A stretch of DNA of 64,000 nt, taken from positions 1 through 64,000 of the forward strand of contig CAIOZA010000044.1 in the NCBI GenBank assembly GCA_903862655.1, given 5' to 3'. Shown here one piece after another: positions 17,873 through 26,948 of this stretch. Source of the stretch: an uncultured Ignavibacteria bacterium. Lineage in GTDB: Bacteria > Bacteroidota > Ignavibacteria > Kapaibacteriales > UBA2268. The notes below the pieces were generated by a model. That model saw nothing but the letters and a program-made list of their open reading frames with translations. It did no database searches and was not told the DNA's origin. Positions within the stretch are counted from its first letter, which is position 1. Each line of letters starts with the position of its first letter. The translations under genes and the position numbers were made by a program.

Positions 17873-20557
17873 CTATTTCTTTTCAATTGGTGTGTTAATC
17901 TTAACAAAGACTGTTCTGTTATAAAATCTTCCTTCAGGAAGTGTATTGTTATAAAGAGGTTCATCTTCGCCAACTCCACGTTTGGAAATTTTACCAACTT
18001 TGCCCTTGGTTTGCTTCATAATGCCGTCATAGACAGTATTTGAACGTTTGTCGGATAATTTTTGATTGTGATCATAAAGACCTACGACATCAGTATGACC
18101 TACAACTTCGATAGCAGAATTAGGCATACAACGTTCGTAAACATAATCTTTCATGATTCTCTCATTCAATGGACCAGCAAGAGGGCTATCAAATGGGAAG
18201 AGAATCAAGCTGTAGTTTTCTTTTGTAGAATCAACATCAGTGTCTACTTTCTTTTTGAGAGTGGATACCTGTTTTACTGGAATAGTAATAGGATCGGATT
18301 CACATTCCTTACCGGATTTTGTTGTAAGAATTAACTTTGCAACATACGAATCTTCATTCTTTGGATATAATTCGCCTTCGTTCTGCCAGTTCCAGACAAT
18401 ATTCTGATCTGTGATTCCAACATTGACGAGTGTCTTCCAGCCTTCAGCACCGTGCTTAACTTCGATTCTTCTCTTGGCAATAAGTTCGTCTTCGATACCA
18501 TTCTTCATGGTGAACTTCATTTCGTCAGGCTGTGGGAATGTCTTGGGATCCTTATCGAATACAGGTTTCATGACATTCCAATCTGGACAAAGAATTTCGA
18601 CACGACGGTTTTCTGTGATACCGAGTGAATCTTTAAGATTGGAAATTCTTTCTGGTTTATCTCTTACAACGAGTTTCATTCTGCTTTCGGAAATATTCCA
18701 AACATCTTTAAGATAATTATAAACATTGGTGGCTCTTTCTTTTGAAAGACCAGCACGTTTTTCCTGTTCGGTTGTTCCGTCGTTACATCCAACAACTTCT
18801 ATTTTTGCATCGGGGAATTGATTCAATCTATAACCATAGATATTCAGAACATGATAGTATCTGTCAAGAGTTCCACCTTTTATTGTAGAATCTGTGAAAT
18901 CGGTAGTTGCAGAATTTGATTTGAATATGTTGTATCTTGATGGAATGTCTGATTTACCAAGGTCAAAGAATACATAATTGAGAAGTGGGTACAAATCCCA
19001 AGTCATGAATTCTTCCATAACCAGACCATTGTATCCGGCTAATATTGGCTGCGATGCTTTATTGTTTTTAATATATGATGCTTCATCAATTTCTTTTCCG
19101 ATAACCGGACGCTGACCTAAAGTAAGTGTTACTTCAAGAAAGTCAGCAAATTCTTGTGTTTCCTCTAATTTTTTTGTTTTTGCAGGTTTCATTACTCGCT
19201 GTACTTTTTGTGTAACTCCATATTTAGGGTTTACAGCAGATACTTGCAAATCAACAAATTTTAATGAATCTTTAGGATTGCCATAGTCAGTATTTGAAAC
19301 AATCATTTCAACTTCAGTTCTTGTCAAAGTTAAACTGTCGTTAAACACTCTGTTAGTAACAGGATTAGTGATTGTTACCATAGCCGGGATATTCTGACCG
19401 GAACATTCGTCTACAACTTTAACTTTAATGTTAACAGCACGGAAGAATGATGGAACAAATGCCATGAAAATATCTAAGTCTCCCTGATAATGAGGAAGGT
19501 CTCTTCTTTTTGATGAAAAATAAAGAATATCACCAGAAGCAGGCAATGTGATGAACTGATCATCCTCGCTAGTATTAATTGGCTCTAACAGATTCTGAGG
19601 AGTAGTCCACTTCATGTTTTTATCATCCCCTTCGTTACGAGTCAGATAAAAATCCAGACCACCGAGATTTGGTTTATGTCCTTTTGAAGAGAAGAATAAA
19701 GTGACGTTGTCAGCTGCAATGAATGGGGCGCATTCCTGTTCAAGAGTATTGACAGAAGTTAAGTTCTGAGCAGGTTTCCATTCTTCTGATTCTGCATCCC
19801 AATCAGCATACCAGACATCCATGTTCTCCGCTTTAGGATCGCCATTACTGTTAGGTCCCGGTCTTGTAGAAGTAAAGTAAATTCTACTCTGGTCAGGAGC
19901 TATAGATGGCTGCGAATCCCAATATTTAGAGTTTACATTTTTCCCTAGATTAACTGGACGACCCCAACGGTCTCCTTCAATTGTTGTTTTATAAATATCA
20001 CAATCACCAAGACCATCTGGGCGTTTGCAACCTGTAAAATAGAGTGTCTGTCTATCTGCAGCGATAGAAGCAGCACCTTCATTCAAAGCTGTATTAACAC
20101 CAAGATTGCCAAGGTTGGTAGTTGTATCAATATTATAAGGAGCTAAGAAAACAGTATCCATTCTGTCGTTCTTCTTGGCAGCCCAAAAGTCATGGGAAAA
20201 GTCCTTATCATTGTAAAGTTTACTTCCTGGACGGTTCGATACAAAGTAAAGAGTTTTACCATCAGCACTGACTGTAGGCGCATAGTCAACAATATTGGTG
20301 TTAATCATGGGACCAAGGTTGATGATTCTAATTCTTGCCCGGCTTTCAGGACTTAAAATTCCTTCATCCTGTTGCTGAGTGCTTGTTGGTGTGGCAGTTG
20401 ACAAAACTGCTCCATATAGAAAAGTTTGTGACCCGGCTGAATTTACAGCTAGATCAGAATTGTTGGAATTCATCATTATTGCTTTATCTTCAGCTCTCAA
20501 TGCCTGAATAAGTAAAAATGACACCAATACGAATGCAAATAGAACTTTACGACTCAT
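17873..20557 (-). CDS. PD40 beta-propeller and OmpA-domain envelope protein
   Basis: 894 residues with a signal peptide (hydrophobic 4-19, then ALRAED). Residues about 75-370 carry WD40/PD40-type repeats seen as APTVSADGKTLYFVSNRPG, QPSIAPDQSRIYFTSTRPG and similar. A beta-sandwich region with DECSGQ follows. The C terminus has two OmpA-like peptidoglycan-binding regions: a diverged one (KIEVVGCNDG...SKERATNVYNYL) and the terminal one (IEVVGHTDVVG...LSDKRSNTVYDGI). PD40 plus OmpA resembles the T9SS protein PorE and other periplasmic anchors. It probably links the outer membrane to peptidoglycan (inference). It has its own terminator. Confidence 0.82.
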   Translation of the reverse strand: MSRKVLFAFVLVSFLLIQALRAEDKAIMMNSNNSDLAVNSAGSQTFLYGAVLSTATPTSTQQQDEGILSPESRARIRIINLGPMINTNIVDYAPTVSADGKTLYFVSNRPGSKLYNDKDFSHDFWAAKKNDRMDTVFLAPYNIDTTTNLGNLGVNTALNEGAASIAADRQTLYFTGCKRPDGLGDCDIYKTTIEGDRWGRPVNLGKNVNSKYWDSQPSIAPDQSRIYFTSTRPGPNSNGDPKAENMDVWYADWDAESEEWKPAQNLTSVNTLEQECAPFIAADNVTLFFSSKGHKPNLGGLDFYLTRNEGDDKNMKWTTPQNLLEPINTSEDDQFITLPASGDILYFSSKRRDLPHYQGDLDIFMAFVPSFFRAVNIKVKVVDECSGQNIPAMVTITNPVTNRVFNDSLTLTRTEVEMIVSNTDYGNPKDSLKFVDLQVSAVNPKYGVTQKVQRVMKPAKTKKLEETQEFADFLEVTLTLGQRPVIGKEIDEASYIKNNKASQPILAGYNGLVMEEFMTWDLYPLLNYVFFDLGKSDIPSRYNIFKSNSATTDFTDSTIKGGTLDRYYHVLNIYGYRLNQFPDAKIEVVGCNDGTTEQEKRAGLSKERATNVYNYLKDVWNISESRMKLVVRDKPERISNLKDSLGITENRRVEILCPDWNVMKPVFDKDPKTFPQPDEMKFTMKNGIEDELIAKRRIEVKHGAEGWKTLVNVGITDQNIVWNWQNEGELYPKNEDSYVAKLILTTKSGKECESDPITIPVKQVSTLKKKVDTDVDSTKENYSLILFPFDSPLAGPLNERIMKDYVYERCMPNSAIEVVGHTDVVGLYDHNQKLSDKRSNTVYDGIMKQTKGKVGKISKRGVGEDEPLYNNTLPEGRFYNRTVFVKINTPIEKK

Positions 20558-20793
20558 AGCCTAAAACCTATTAAAAATTTCATAAATAAATTAATTGCTG
20601 TGTAATTAATTAAAAAAACCAAAAATGTGTAATTGAACTTTTATGAAAGAATAATATACCGTAAATCAAATTAATACACAACAAATTTATGGAAGTTTGT
20701 TAAAAAAAATTCACACTTTATGCAATATGTTAATATTTATTAACACGGATATTAAAAAAATTAGAAAAATATTGATGTGTATTTAGAACTATG

Positions 20794-21630
20794 TTAATGA
20801 AATCTTTTTTGGAGTGCGATCCTAAGTTCTAATAGAATTCTCCAGTTCATTACCTTAAAACCATCTCCTTTTGTACTCAAAGAATTTAAAGGAAAACCAA
20901 AATCCAAAACGGGAGATAAGCTGACGTTATTGGCTAATGCTAGGTTTACTCCTATTGCAGGAACAAGATATACCTGGAATTTATTTAAATCAGAATATTC
21001 ACCTTCTCTAACGAGAGCAACATTGCCGGAAACATTTTTAAATTCAAACTGACCTATTTCACCATTAGAGAGAAGAGCTGTCATCTGTGTCAATTCTTCA
21101 GTATGCTTAACATGTGAGTAAACAACATATCCAGCTTCAACCCCCATCCTAGCAAAGAACGATTCCGATGGTGCCCACTTGATATATGGCATTAAAGTGA
21201 GATTGAGTATACCTGTTTCTGATTTTTCTCTTATCATCACATTCACTATTTCCTTGTAGCCAGAGATCTGAGAAGTGAATTGAAGAGCACGAAAATCCAG
21301 AAAAGAACTGACAACATTGAGAATATTAAATCCGACAGCTGCTCCAAACTGCCACGAATGAGCTAAATCAAACTCATAAAGGAGTCCTGCCTTAAATCCG
21401 AATCCATTCCCGCTATCAAAATTACAACTATCGCAACCAGTATTATAACTACCTAATTGTATATTCTGCCCTAAGCCCACGAAAAGACCTAACTCTTTTT
21501 GAATATGACTTTTACCTGGATTCAAAGGAGTTGGACCAATGTCTTGTGAAAATAAATTATTAGTCGATATAAAATAGGAACCAACAATTAGTAAAAAAAT
21601 TATTAAATTTGTTAACTTTAATCTTTGCAT
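20794..21630 (-). CDS. Outer-membrane beta-barrel protein
   Basis: 278 residues from the internal ATG at 21630; the longer frame starting at 21660 would put ten polar residues in front of a normal signal peptide (LTNLIIFLLIVGSYF then NLFSQ). The rest alternates hydrophobic and polar residues as amphipathic strands and begins LGLFVGLGQNIQLGSY. The last strand is ILLELRIALQKRFH, a strand-like end close to an outer-membrane insertion signature, including a terminal aromatic near the end. It is of the PorT/OMP-beta-barrel general type; function unknown. Confidence 0.7.
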   Translation of the reverse strand: MQRLKLTNLIIFLLIVGSYFISTNNLFSQDIGPTPLNPGKSHIQKELGLFVGLGQNIQLGSYNTGCDSCNFDSGNGFGFKAGLLYEFDLAHSWQFGAAVGFNILNVVSSFLDFRALQFTSQISGYKEIVNVMIREKSETGILNLTLMPYIKWAPSESFFARMGVEAGYVVYSHVKHTEELTQMTALLSNGEIGQFEFKNVSGNVALVREGEYSDLNKFQVYLVPAIGVNLALANNVSLSPVLDFGFPLNSLSTKGDGFKVMNWRILLELRIALQKRFH

Positions 21631-21678
21631 AATCGTCTCAGTTTTTTTTGAATTTATCATTATTTTTTATAAAAGCTC

Positions 21679-23169
21679 ATGGATAACATTACATTAACTG
21701 AATCCGGTGATCAAAAAATGCTGCATGATAGTCAGTATGCTGATTCTCCAGAACAAATCAATAATCAGAATCTTGATCAGAATATTAACAATGCAGATGA
21801 CCAAGAATTTAAATCACAAGACGAAGAGAAAGTGTTTCTTAGTGGAGCAAGATTTTCTGCAATACGAATTTTAAGCAGATTCGAAAGAAGTGATTCGTAT
21901 ATTGATAAGTTATTAGACTACGAAATGAGAACTGGTAATCTCAATCAGATGGATAAGAATCTACTCAATGAGGTTGTTCATGGAGTTATCCGTTGGAAAG
22001 GAAAGATAGACTGGGTTCTCGTTGGATTCTATCATGGAGATTACCTCAAATGTCTCAATATTGTAAAGAATGCTATGAGAGTGGCTCTTTACCAGATTCT
22101 CTATCTTGACAGAATTCCTATTCCTGCCGCTATCAATGAATCAGTCGAAATTGTGAAGCGTGTGCAGGGCGAAAAGACAGCTGGAATCGTTAATGGTGTT
22201 CTACGCAACATCGCAAGAAATATAGACAACATACGCTTCCCCGATAAGGGCGAAGACATTATATATCATTTTTCTGTTATGTATTCTCATCCTCGCTGGA
22301 TGGTCAAGAGATGGCTCGAGCGTTACGGTGAAATCCAAACTGAAAAACTACTTTTCACAAACAATCGCAGACCTTATACAACATTAAGAGTAAATCTGCT
22401 CAAAGCTAAACCTGAGCACGTTATCGAAGTACTTAGAAATTACAATATGTATTACTTCGTATCACCCTATCTAAAAGATTCTATCGTTGTGAAGTCCAAT
22501 AAACCGGAAGTTCCATCACTCGATATGTTCAAAGACGGATGGGTTACTATTCAGGATACAAGTGCTTCTCTTGCTGCATTTCTGGCTCATCCAAAAGAAG
22601 GCGACAGAATAGCCGATGTGTGTGCTGCACCTGGCGGCAAATCCTTCTATCTGGCTGAAATTATGAATGACAGTGGAAAAGTTTATGCGATTGATCAGTA
22701 TCCATCTAAATTGAAATTCATTGAAGAAGGTGCCGAAAGATTGGGCTTGACATCGATCGAAACAATGATTGGTGATGCCACCTGCATCGAATTTGATGAA
22801 CTGGTTGATGTTGTATTTACTGACGTTCCGTGCTCAGGGCTGGGAACACTGGCAAAGAAACCGGACATTAAATGGAAGCGGGAACGCGAGGACATATATG
22901 TTCTTGTAGAAACACAAAGAAAAATTCTTAAAAATGCAGCTAAGATACTCAAACCCGGTGGAACACTTCTATACTCAACATGCACTATTGAGCCGGAAGA
23001 AAATGTTGAAAATATTGAATGGTTTTTGAAGAACTATCCTGAATTCGAGCTTGATCCTGCTGAAAATTATCTTCAGCCTGAGTTGTGCCACAATGGCTAT
23101 ATGATGCTGTATCCTCATATTCATAATATCGACGGTGCTTTTGCTGCGAGATTAATTAAAAAGGGATAG
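21679..23169 (+). CDS. rsmB: 16S rRNA (cytosine-967-C5)-methyltransferase
   Basis: 496 residues. An acidic, low-complexity N-terminal extension of about 50 residues precedes a NusB-like RNA-binding domain (about 55-190, including LLNEVVHGVIRWKGKIDWVL) and the SAM methyltransferase domain. That domain carries DVCAAPGGKS (SAM binding), TDVPCSGLGTL (motif IV, with the cysteine that releases product) and LYSTCTIEPEENV (motif VI, with the catalytic cysteine). It methylates C967 of 16S rRNA. The gene is divergent from the outer-membrane protein gene and runs into the aspartokinase with a 6-base gap. Confidence 0.93.
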   Translation: MDNITLTESGDQKMLHDSQYADSPEQINNQNLDQNINNADDQEFKSQDEEKVFLSGARFSAIRILSRFERSDSYIDKLLDYEMRTGNLNQMDKNLLNEVVHGVIRWKGKIDWVLVGFYHGDYLKCLNIVKNAMRVALYQILYLDRIPIPAAINESVEIVKRVQGEKTAGIVNGVLRNIARNIDNIRFPDKGEDIIYHFSVMYSHPRWMVKRWLERYGEIQTEKLLFTNNRRPYTTLRVNLLKAKPEHVIEVLRNYNMYYFVSPYLKDSIVVKSNKPEVPSLDMFKDGWVTIQDTSASLAAFLAHPKEGDRIADVCAAPGGKSFYLAEIMNDSGKVYAIDQYPSKLKFIEEGAERLGLTSIETMIGDATCIEFDELVDVVFTDVPCSGLGTLAKKPDIKWKREREDIYVLVETQRKILKNAAKILKPGGTLLYSTCTIEPEENVENIEWFLKNYPEFELDPAENYLQPELCHNGYMMLYPHIHNIDGAFAARLIKKG

Positions 23170-23175
23170 AGCAGA

Positions 23176-24489
23176 ATGGATGTAATTAAGGTCGGTGGAG
23201 CCGTCCTTCGTGATCTTGGCGGATTCGATAAATTCGCTAAGATATTGGGTAATCACAAATCCGATAATCTTATTATCGTTGTATCCGCTTTCTCATTATC
23301 TACACGTGAGCTTTCTTCAATGGCTCATTTAGCCGCCATTGGTGACAAGGAAAAAGCTATTGCTTCAACCGAAAAGTTCATTATGAAGCATATCAGATTA
23401 TCAGAGAATATCATCAAGAGCCACGATATATTGATTCAATTAAAAATTCAGCTCGATACTATCTCTCTGAAGCTTTATAGCATCATCGAGGGTGTTACAA
23501 TAACCAAAGAGTTGTCGGCGAGAATTCTCGATCTTATTCTCAGCTTCGGTGAGTTATTTGCATTGACGATTATAGATGCTCTTTTAACCGACAGGAACTA
23601 CCGGCATAAAACTATTGATTCTACTTCTCTAATTATTTCCGATAATACTTTCGGCAATGCAAAACCTATCGAAACTGAAACACAGGATAGAATAAATAAA
23701 CTTTTAATCCCTGAAATAAATCAAAACAAGCTGATTCTCACTCAAGGGTTTGTTGCTGCTACAGTAAACGGTGACATCACAACGATGGGAATAGAAAGCT
23801 CTAATCTTACTGCCGCGATTCTTGCAAAAATGACAGGTGCAAAAAGATTAACCCTTTGGACTGACGTTCGCGGCATCAGATCAGCCGATCCGAAGATAGT
23901 TGACAAAACAAAACTAATAAAAAGCATGAGCTATTCAGAAGCTTATACAGCTGGTGCACTAGGATTGAAGCTGATTTATCCGGGAATGATTGATTATGCG
24001 AAGGAAAATAATATTGAATTAATTTTCCGTTCAGCATTCGATGGTCACAAGGAATTCACAACAATAAGCAAGAAGTCCGCAGAGAATAAACTAATTATTT
24101 GTTCTGATGGATACAGACTTATCGAAATAACACCGGAAGATAGCACTCAATACCAAATAGCAAGTAACTGGACTCAGGAATTGATAAATAATCCTGAAAT
24201 AATTGTTAAGTCAAGCACCATTTCATCCGGGAAGATTTCGATTCTAATCAAGCAGAACGGAGTAAAACCTATTCCGCCAAAAGAATTGAAACCTGAAATA
24301 TCGGAGAGCATATCGCAAATCTCCACTGTTAACATCCCAAAGGCTAAACTTCTGAAAGTTATAGTAAAGGAAGAATTTTCGATCAGGAATTTATCAGTAA
24401 GCGATGATGGCACAAATTCTTCAGTCTTCTATTGCGAGCAGAAATATTCCGAAGAAATGATAAATCTCCTGCATAAGAAATTGATATAA
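23176..24489 (+). CDS. Aspartate kinase family protein
   Basis: 437 residues. It begins IKVGGAVLRDLGG in place of the usual KFGGTSV, and has the amino-acid-kinase motifs LTQGFVAATVNGDITTMG and ADPKIVDKTKLIKSMSYSEA, which closely follow aspartokinases (the usual DPR and SYEEA). The C-terminal 130 residues are a diverged regulatory region of ACT-like size. The usual role is phosphorylation of aspartate towards Lys, Met, Thr and Ile; the changed first motif makes this a divergent member. It is probably co-transcribed with rsmB. No clear terminator follows. Confidence 0.85.
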   Translation: MDVIKVGGAVLRDLGGFDKFAKILGNHKSDNLIIVVSAFSLSTRELSSMAHLAAIGDKEKAIASTEKFIMKHIRLSENIIKSHDILIQLKIQLDTISLKLYSIIEGVTITKELSARILDLILSFGELFALTIIDALLTDRNYRHKTIDSTSLIISDNTFGNAKPIETETQDRINKLLIPEINQNKLILTQGFVAATVNGDITTMGIESSNLTAAILAKMTGAKRLTLWTDVRGIRSADPKIVDKTKLIKSMSYSEAYTAGALGLKLIYPGMIDYAKENNIELIFRSAFDGHKEFTTISKKSAENKLIICSDGYRLIEITPEDSTQYQIASNWTQELINNPEIIVKSSTISSGKISILIKQNGVKPIPPKELKPEISESISQISTVNIPKAKLLKVIVKEEFSIRNLSVSDDGTNSSVFYCEQKYSEEMINLLHKKLI

Positions 24490-24728
24490 CACCCTAAATG
24501 CATGCCTCCAACTTGTTCAAAAAGGATTATATTGGTTCCGACTATAAATTTTAACAAATAGAAATATACCTGAATGTGTTCACCTCAAAGCACTATTTAA
24601 TATAAAAAGTTACAATAGTAGGAAAACTTATTAAACCAATATTTTCAATTACTTTTTATGAATAATTAAGTTAATTCCTTAAATTTGATATTGTATTGTT
24701 TTGTTTTCCTTTAATTGCAATTTTAAAA

Positions 24729-25703
24729 ATGGCTAATACCGACTATTATAAAGTTCTCGGAGTTGACAGTACTGCTTCAGCCGGTGACATCAAACAAGCT
24801 TATGTAAAGCTTACAAAGCTCTTCCATCCCGATCGCTTTCCTGGTGATGAAATCATTCTTCTCCGGTTTCAGGAGATTACTGAGGCTTATCGTGTCCTAG
24901 GTAATCTGGACAGCCGCTTGCAGTATTCGATTTTGCTAAAGAACAGAATGGAAATCATGAAAGAGAATCCTAAGCCCAACTTTTTCAAAAAAAAAAGTAT
25001 TTTTAACCTCATGAATTTCTTCGAGTTCACCAAAAAGCTGGTTTCCGGTAATTTAATATTTTTTATACTTTTTCTTGTCGGTATCATTTCCGGTGGTATT
25101 TATCTCTCACTGTACGGCAAAGGTAGTTTTTCATTATGGCTGAATGGTCATCATACCACTATACTTGATTATTACTTTAAATTTGCAACGATGATCGGCG
25201 ATGGGATTTTTATTATCTTATTGTCATTAATTCTTGTTTTATTCCGTTCCAGAATAGCTATTATTCTTGGATTTGCTTACACATCAACAGGTATGATAGC
25301 TCAAATATTAAAACGAATATTTGATACTCCCAGACCTAAAGTTTTTTTGGGTGCATTGTACGGTCTATACTACACTCCCGGGGTAGAAGTTCTTTCTTTT
25401 CATAGCTTTCCATCAGGACACAGTGCGACCGCTTTTTCCGCATTTCTTATCTTTTCGTATTACACTAAGAATCAGTTTCTTAAGCCAGCTTACTTCATAA
25501 TAGCTTTGTCGGTAGCTGTCTCACGTGTCTATCTGCTCCAGCATTTTCTTGTCGATATATATTTCGGATCAATTATCGGTGTTATCGGCGCAGTGATCTG
25601 TATTTATGCCGTTGAAAACTGGAGAAGCCTTAATCAGAAATGGTGGGTTGACTTTTCATTCATCCAAAGCTTCCGCCTTAAACTTAAAAGTCGAAACAAG
25701 TAA
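24729..25703 (+). CDS. J-domain fused to PAP2 phosphatase
   Basis: 324 residues from the ATG; an upstream TTG at 24696 gives an implausible extension. Residues 4-68 are a J-domain: DYYKVLGV, helix II with HPD at 33-35, and FQEITEAYRVL. After a Lys-rich linker (80-90) comes a PAP2 membrane phosphatase with about six hydrophobic segments and all three motifs: KRIFDTPRP (195-203), PSGHS (228-232) and SRVYLLQHFLVD (265-276). The PAP2 part could dephosphorylate undecaprenyl pyrophosphate or phosphatidic acid. The J-domain could recruit DnaK to the inner face of the membrane. An A10 run lies exactly at the junction. Confidence 0.88.
   Translation: MANTDYYKVLGVDSTASAGDIKQAYVKLTKLFHPDRFPGDEIILLRFQEITEAYRVLGNLDSRLQYSILLKNRMEIMKENPKPNFFKKKSIFNLMNFFEFTKKLVSGNLIFFILFLVGIISGGIYLSLYGKGSFSLWLNGHHTTILDYYFKFATMIGDGIFIILLSLILVLFRSRIAIILGFAYTSTGMIAQILKRIFDTPRPKVFLGALYGLYYTPGVEVLSFHSFPSGHSATAFSAFLIFSYYTKNQFLKPAYFIIALSVAVSRVYLLQHFLVDIYFGSIIGVIGAVICIYAVENWRSLNQKWWVDFSFIQSFRLKLKSRNK
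24987..24996 (+). other. A10 tract at the J-domain/PAP2 junction
   Basis: Ten consecutive A residues encode Lys87-Lys89 and the first base of Ser90. Reading with one extra A gives KKKKYF then stop; reading with one A fewer gives KKKVFLTS then stop. RNA polymerase slippage in either direction would therefore release a free J-domain of about 92-94 residues. Confidence 0.6.
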
Positions 25704-25856
25704 ATACTCTAACTGGAAATTGATTCTTCACATCGTTCAAATTGACAATCAAAGCTTACTTTTCACGCAGTCTGCTTGGCTGGAAGGGCAAAGAAGTGAT
25801 ATATTTCCTTAGCGTGGAAAAGGCTCCGATGCATAATAGTAAAAAAATAAAAAAAT

Positions 25857-25888
25857 TAGGGGCACAGATCAAGTGCTCTGTGCCCCTA
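25857..25888 (-). terminator. Terminator of the DUF1015/dihydroorotate-dehydrogenase-like unit
   Basis: TAGGGGCACAGA pairs perfectly with TCTGTGCCCCTA around an 8-base loop. On the minus strand it is followed by a long T-rich stretch. A close relative of its stem (GGGCACAGC/GCTGTGCCC) occurs as an intergenic palindrome at 53123-53142, so the terminator may have been recruited from a repeat. Confidence 0.8.
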
Positions 25889-25913
25889 AAAGTATAAAGG
25901 AAATATCTGATTC

Positions 25914-26906
25914 TTAGAATTTCTGGCTGAAGTGCTTCATGAATTGAGCGCGTTCGTAAACGGCTGGATTGATGCTCTTTGCCTGACTCATCTTGCCTCT
26001 GAATTCCGATAGTGATTCATAGTCCATTTCTGTCATCCATTCTTCCATTTCTTCGATCATGGTTGCGATATAGCTTATACCATTTTTATAAAGGATAGAA
26101 GCTATCTGAACCGCATCAGCACCAGCTAGAATCTGCTTGATAACTGATTTACCATTATGAACTCCAGTTGATGCTGCCAGATCGCATTTCACTCTTTCGG
26201 CCATAATTGCAATCCATCTTAATGAAATGGATAAATCCTGAGCATTGCTGTAAAGGCTTGCTGGGATTACTCTGAAGTTATTAATGTCGAAGTCTGGAGC
26301 AAAAAATCTATTGAACAATACTAATCCGTCAACACCTGACTCGGACACTCTTTGAAGCATTCCACCAAGATTAGAGAAATAATAACTCATCTTGAGCGAT
26401 ACCGGTATAGTAACTTCTTTTTTTACCTTGTGAACAATATCGAAATAGATTTGTTCTGAGTCCTTTGTTGTTCTATCGAATTCGCAGGGCATTAGAAACA
26501 CGTTCAGTTCAATAGCGTCAGCTCCGGCATCTTGCATCTTTTTTGCAAAGAAAGTCCATTCAGTTGCAGATATGCAATTTATTGACGGAATGATAGGAAT
26601 TGATAACTCTTTCTTAGCTGTTTCGATCAGGCTCAGATATTTAGTCAGTGTATCTTCTACTGTTGCCAGATCGAACATATCGTAAATTTCGGGATAAACA
26701 TTGTTAGAAGTGGAAACCATTTCAGCCATCTGCTTTTTTAGTTCAATTTCAATCTCTTCTTCGAAGAGTGATTTGAGAACAATCGCACCAGCACCGAACT
26801 TTTCCATTTCTTTAAGTTCTTCAATAGTATTGGTCAAACCACAGCTGCCAACGATGATTGGATTTCTGAGATTCAGTCCAAGATATTTTGTTTGTAAATT
26901 AGCCAT
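25914..26906 (-). CDS. Dihydroorotate dehydrogenase-like flavoprotein
   Basis: 330 residues, a TIM barrel of the dihydroorotate dehydrogenase/PreA family. It starts TKYLGLNLRNPIIVGSCGL, has an FMN-binding phosphate motif near the end (ASTGVHNGKSVIKQILAGADAVQIASILYKNG read in pieces), and IELNVFLMPCEFD near the middle. It lacks the canonical catalytic NxSCPN segment, having ELNVFL there instead, so dihydroorotate is probably not the substrate. This branch is usually annotated dihydroorotate dehydrogenase-like. It lies 42 bases behind the DUF1015 gene. Confidence 0.82.
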   Translation of the reverse strand: MANLQTKYLGLNLRNPIIVGSCGLTNTIEELKEMEKFGAGAIVLKSLFEEEIEIELKKQMAEMVSTSNNVYPEIYDMFDLATVEDTLTKYLSLIETAKKELSIPIIPSINCISATEWTFFAKKMQDAGADAIELNVFLMPCEFDRTTKDSEQIYFDIVHKVKKEVTIPVSLKMSYYFSNLGGMLQRVSESGVDGLVLFNRFFAPDFDINNFRVIPASLYSNAQDLSISLRWIAIMAERVKCDLAASTGVHNGKSVIKQILAGADAVQIASILYKNGISYIATMIEEMEEWMTEMDYESLSEFRGKMSQAKSINPAVYERAQFMKHFSQKF

Positions 26907-26948
26907 AAATGCCTCATTTGGAAATATATTATTAACTTATTTTTTCAA

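Noticed and set aside
24696-24728. Longer J-domain/PAP2 start at a TTG
   Set aside because: It adds a hydrophobic 11-residue segment without a ribosome binding site before a normal J-domain start.
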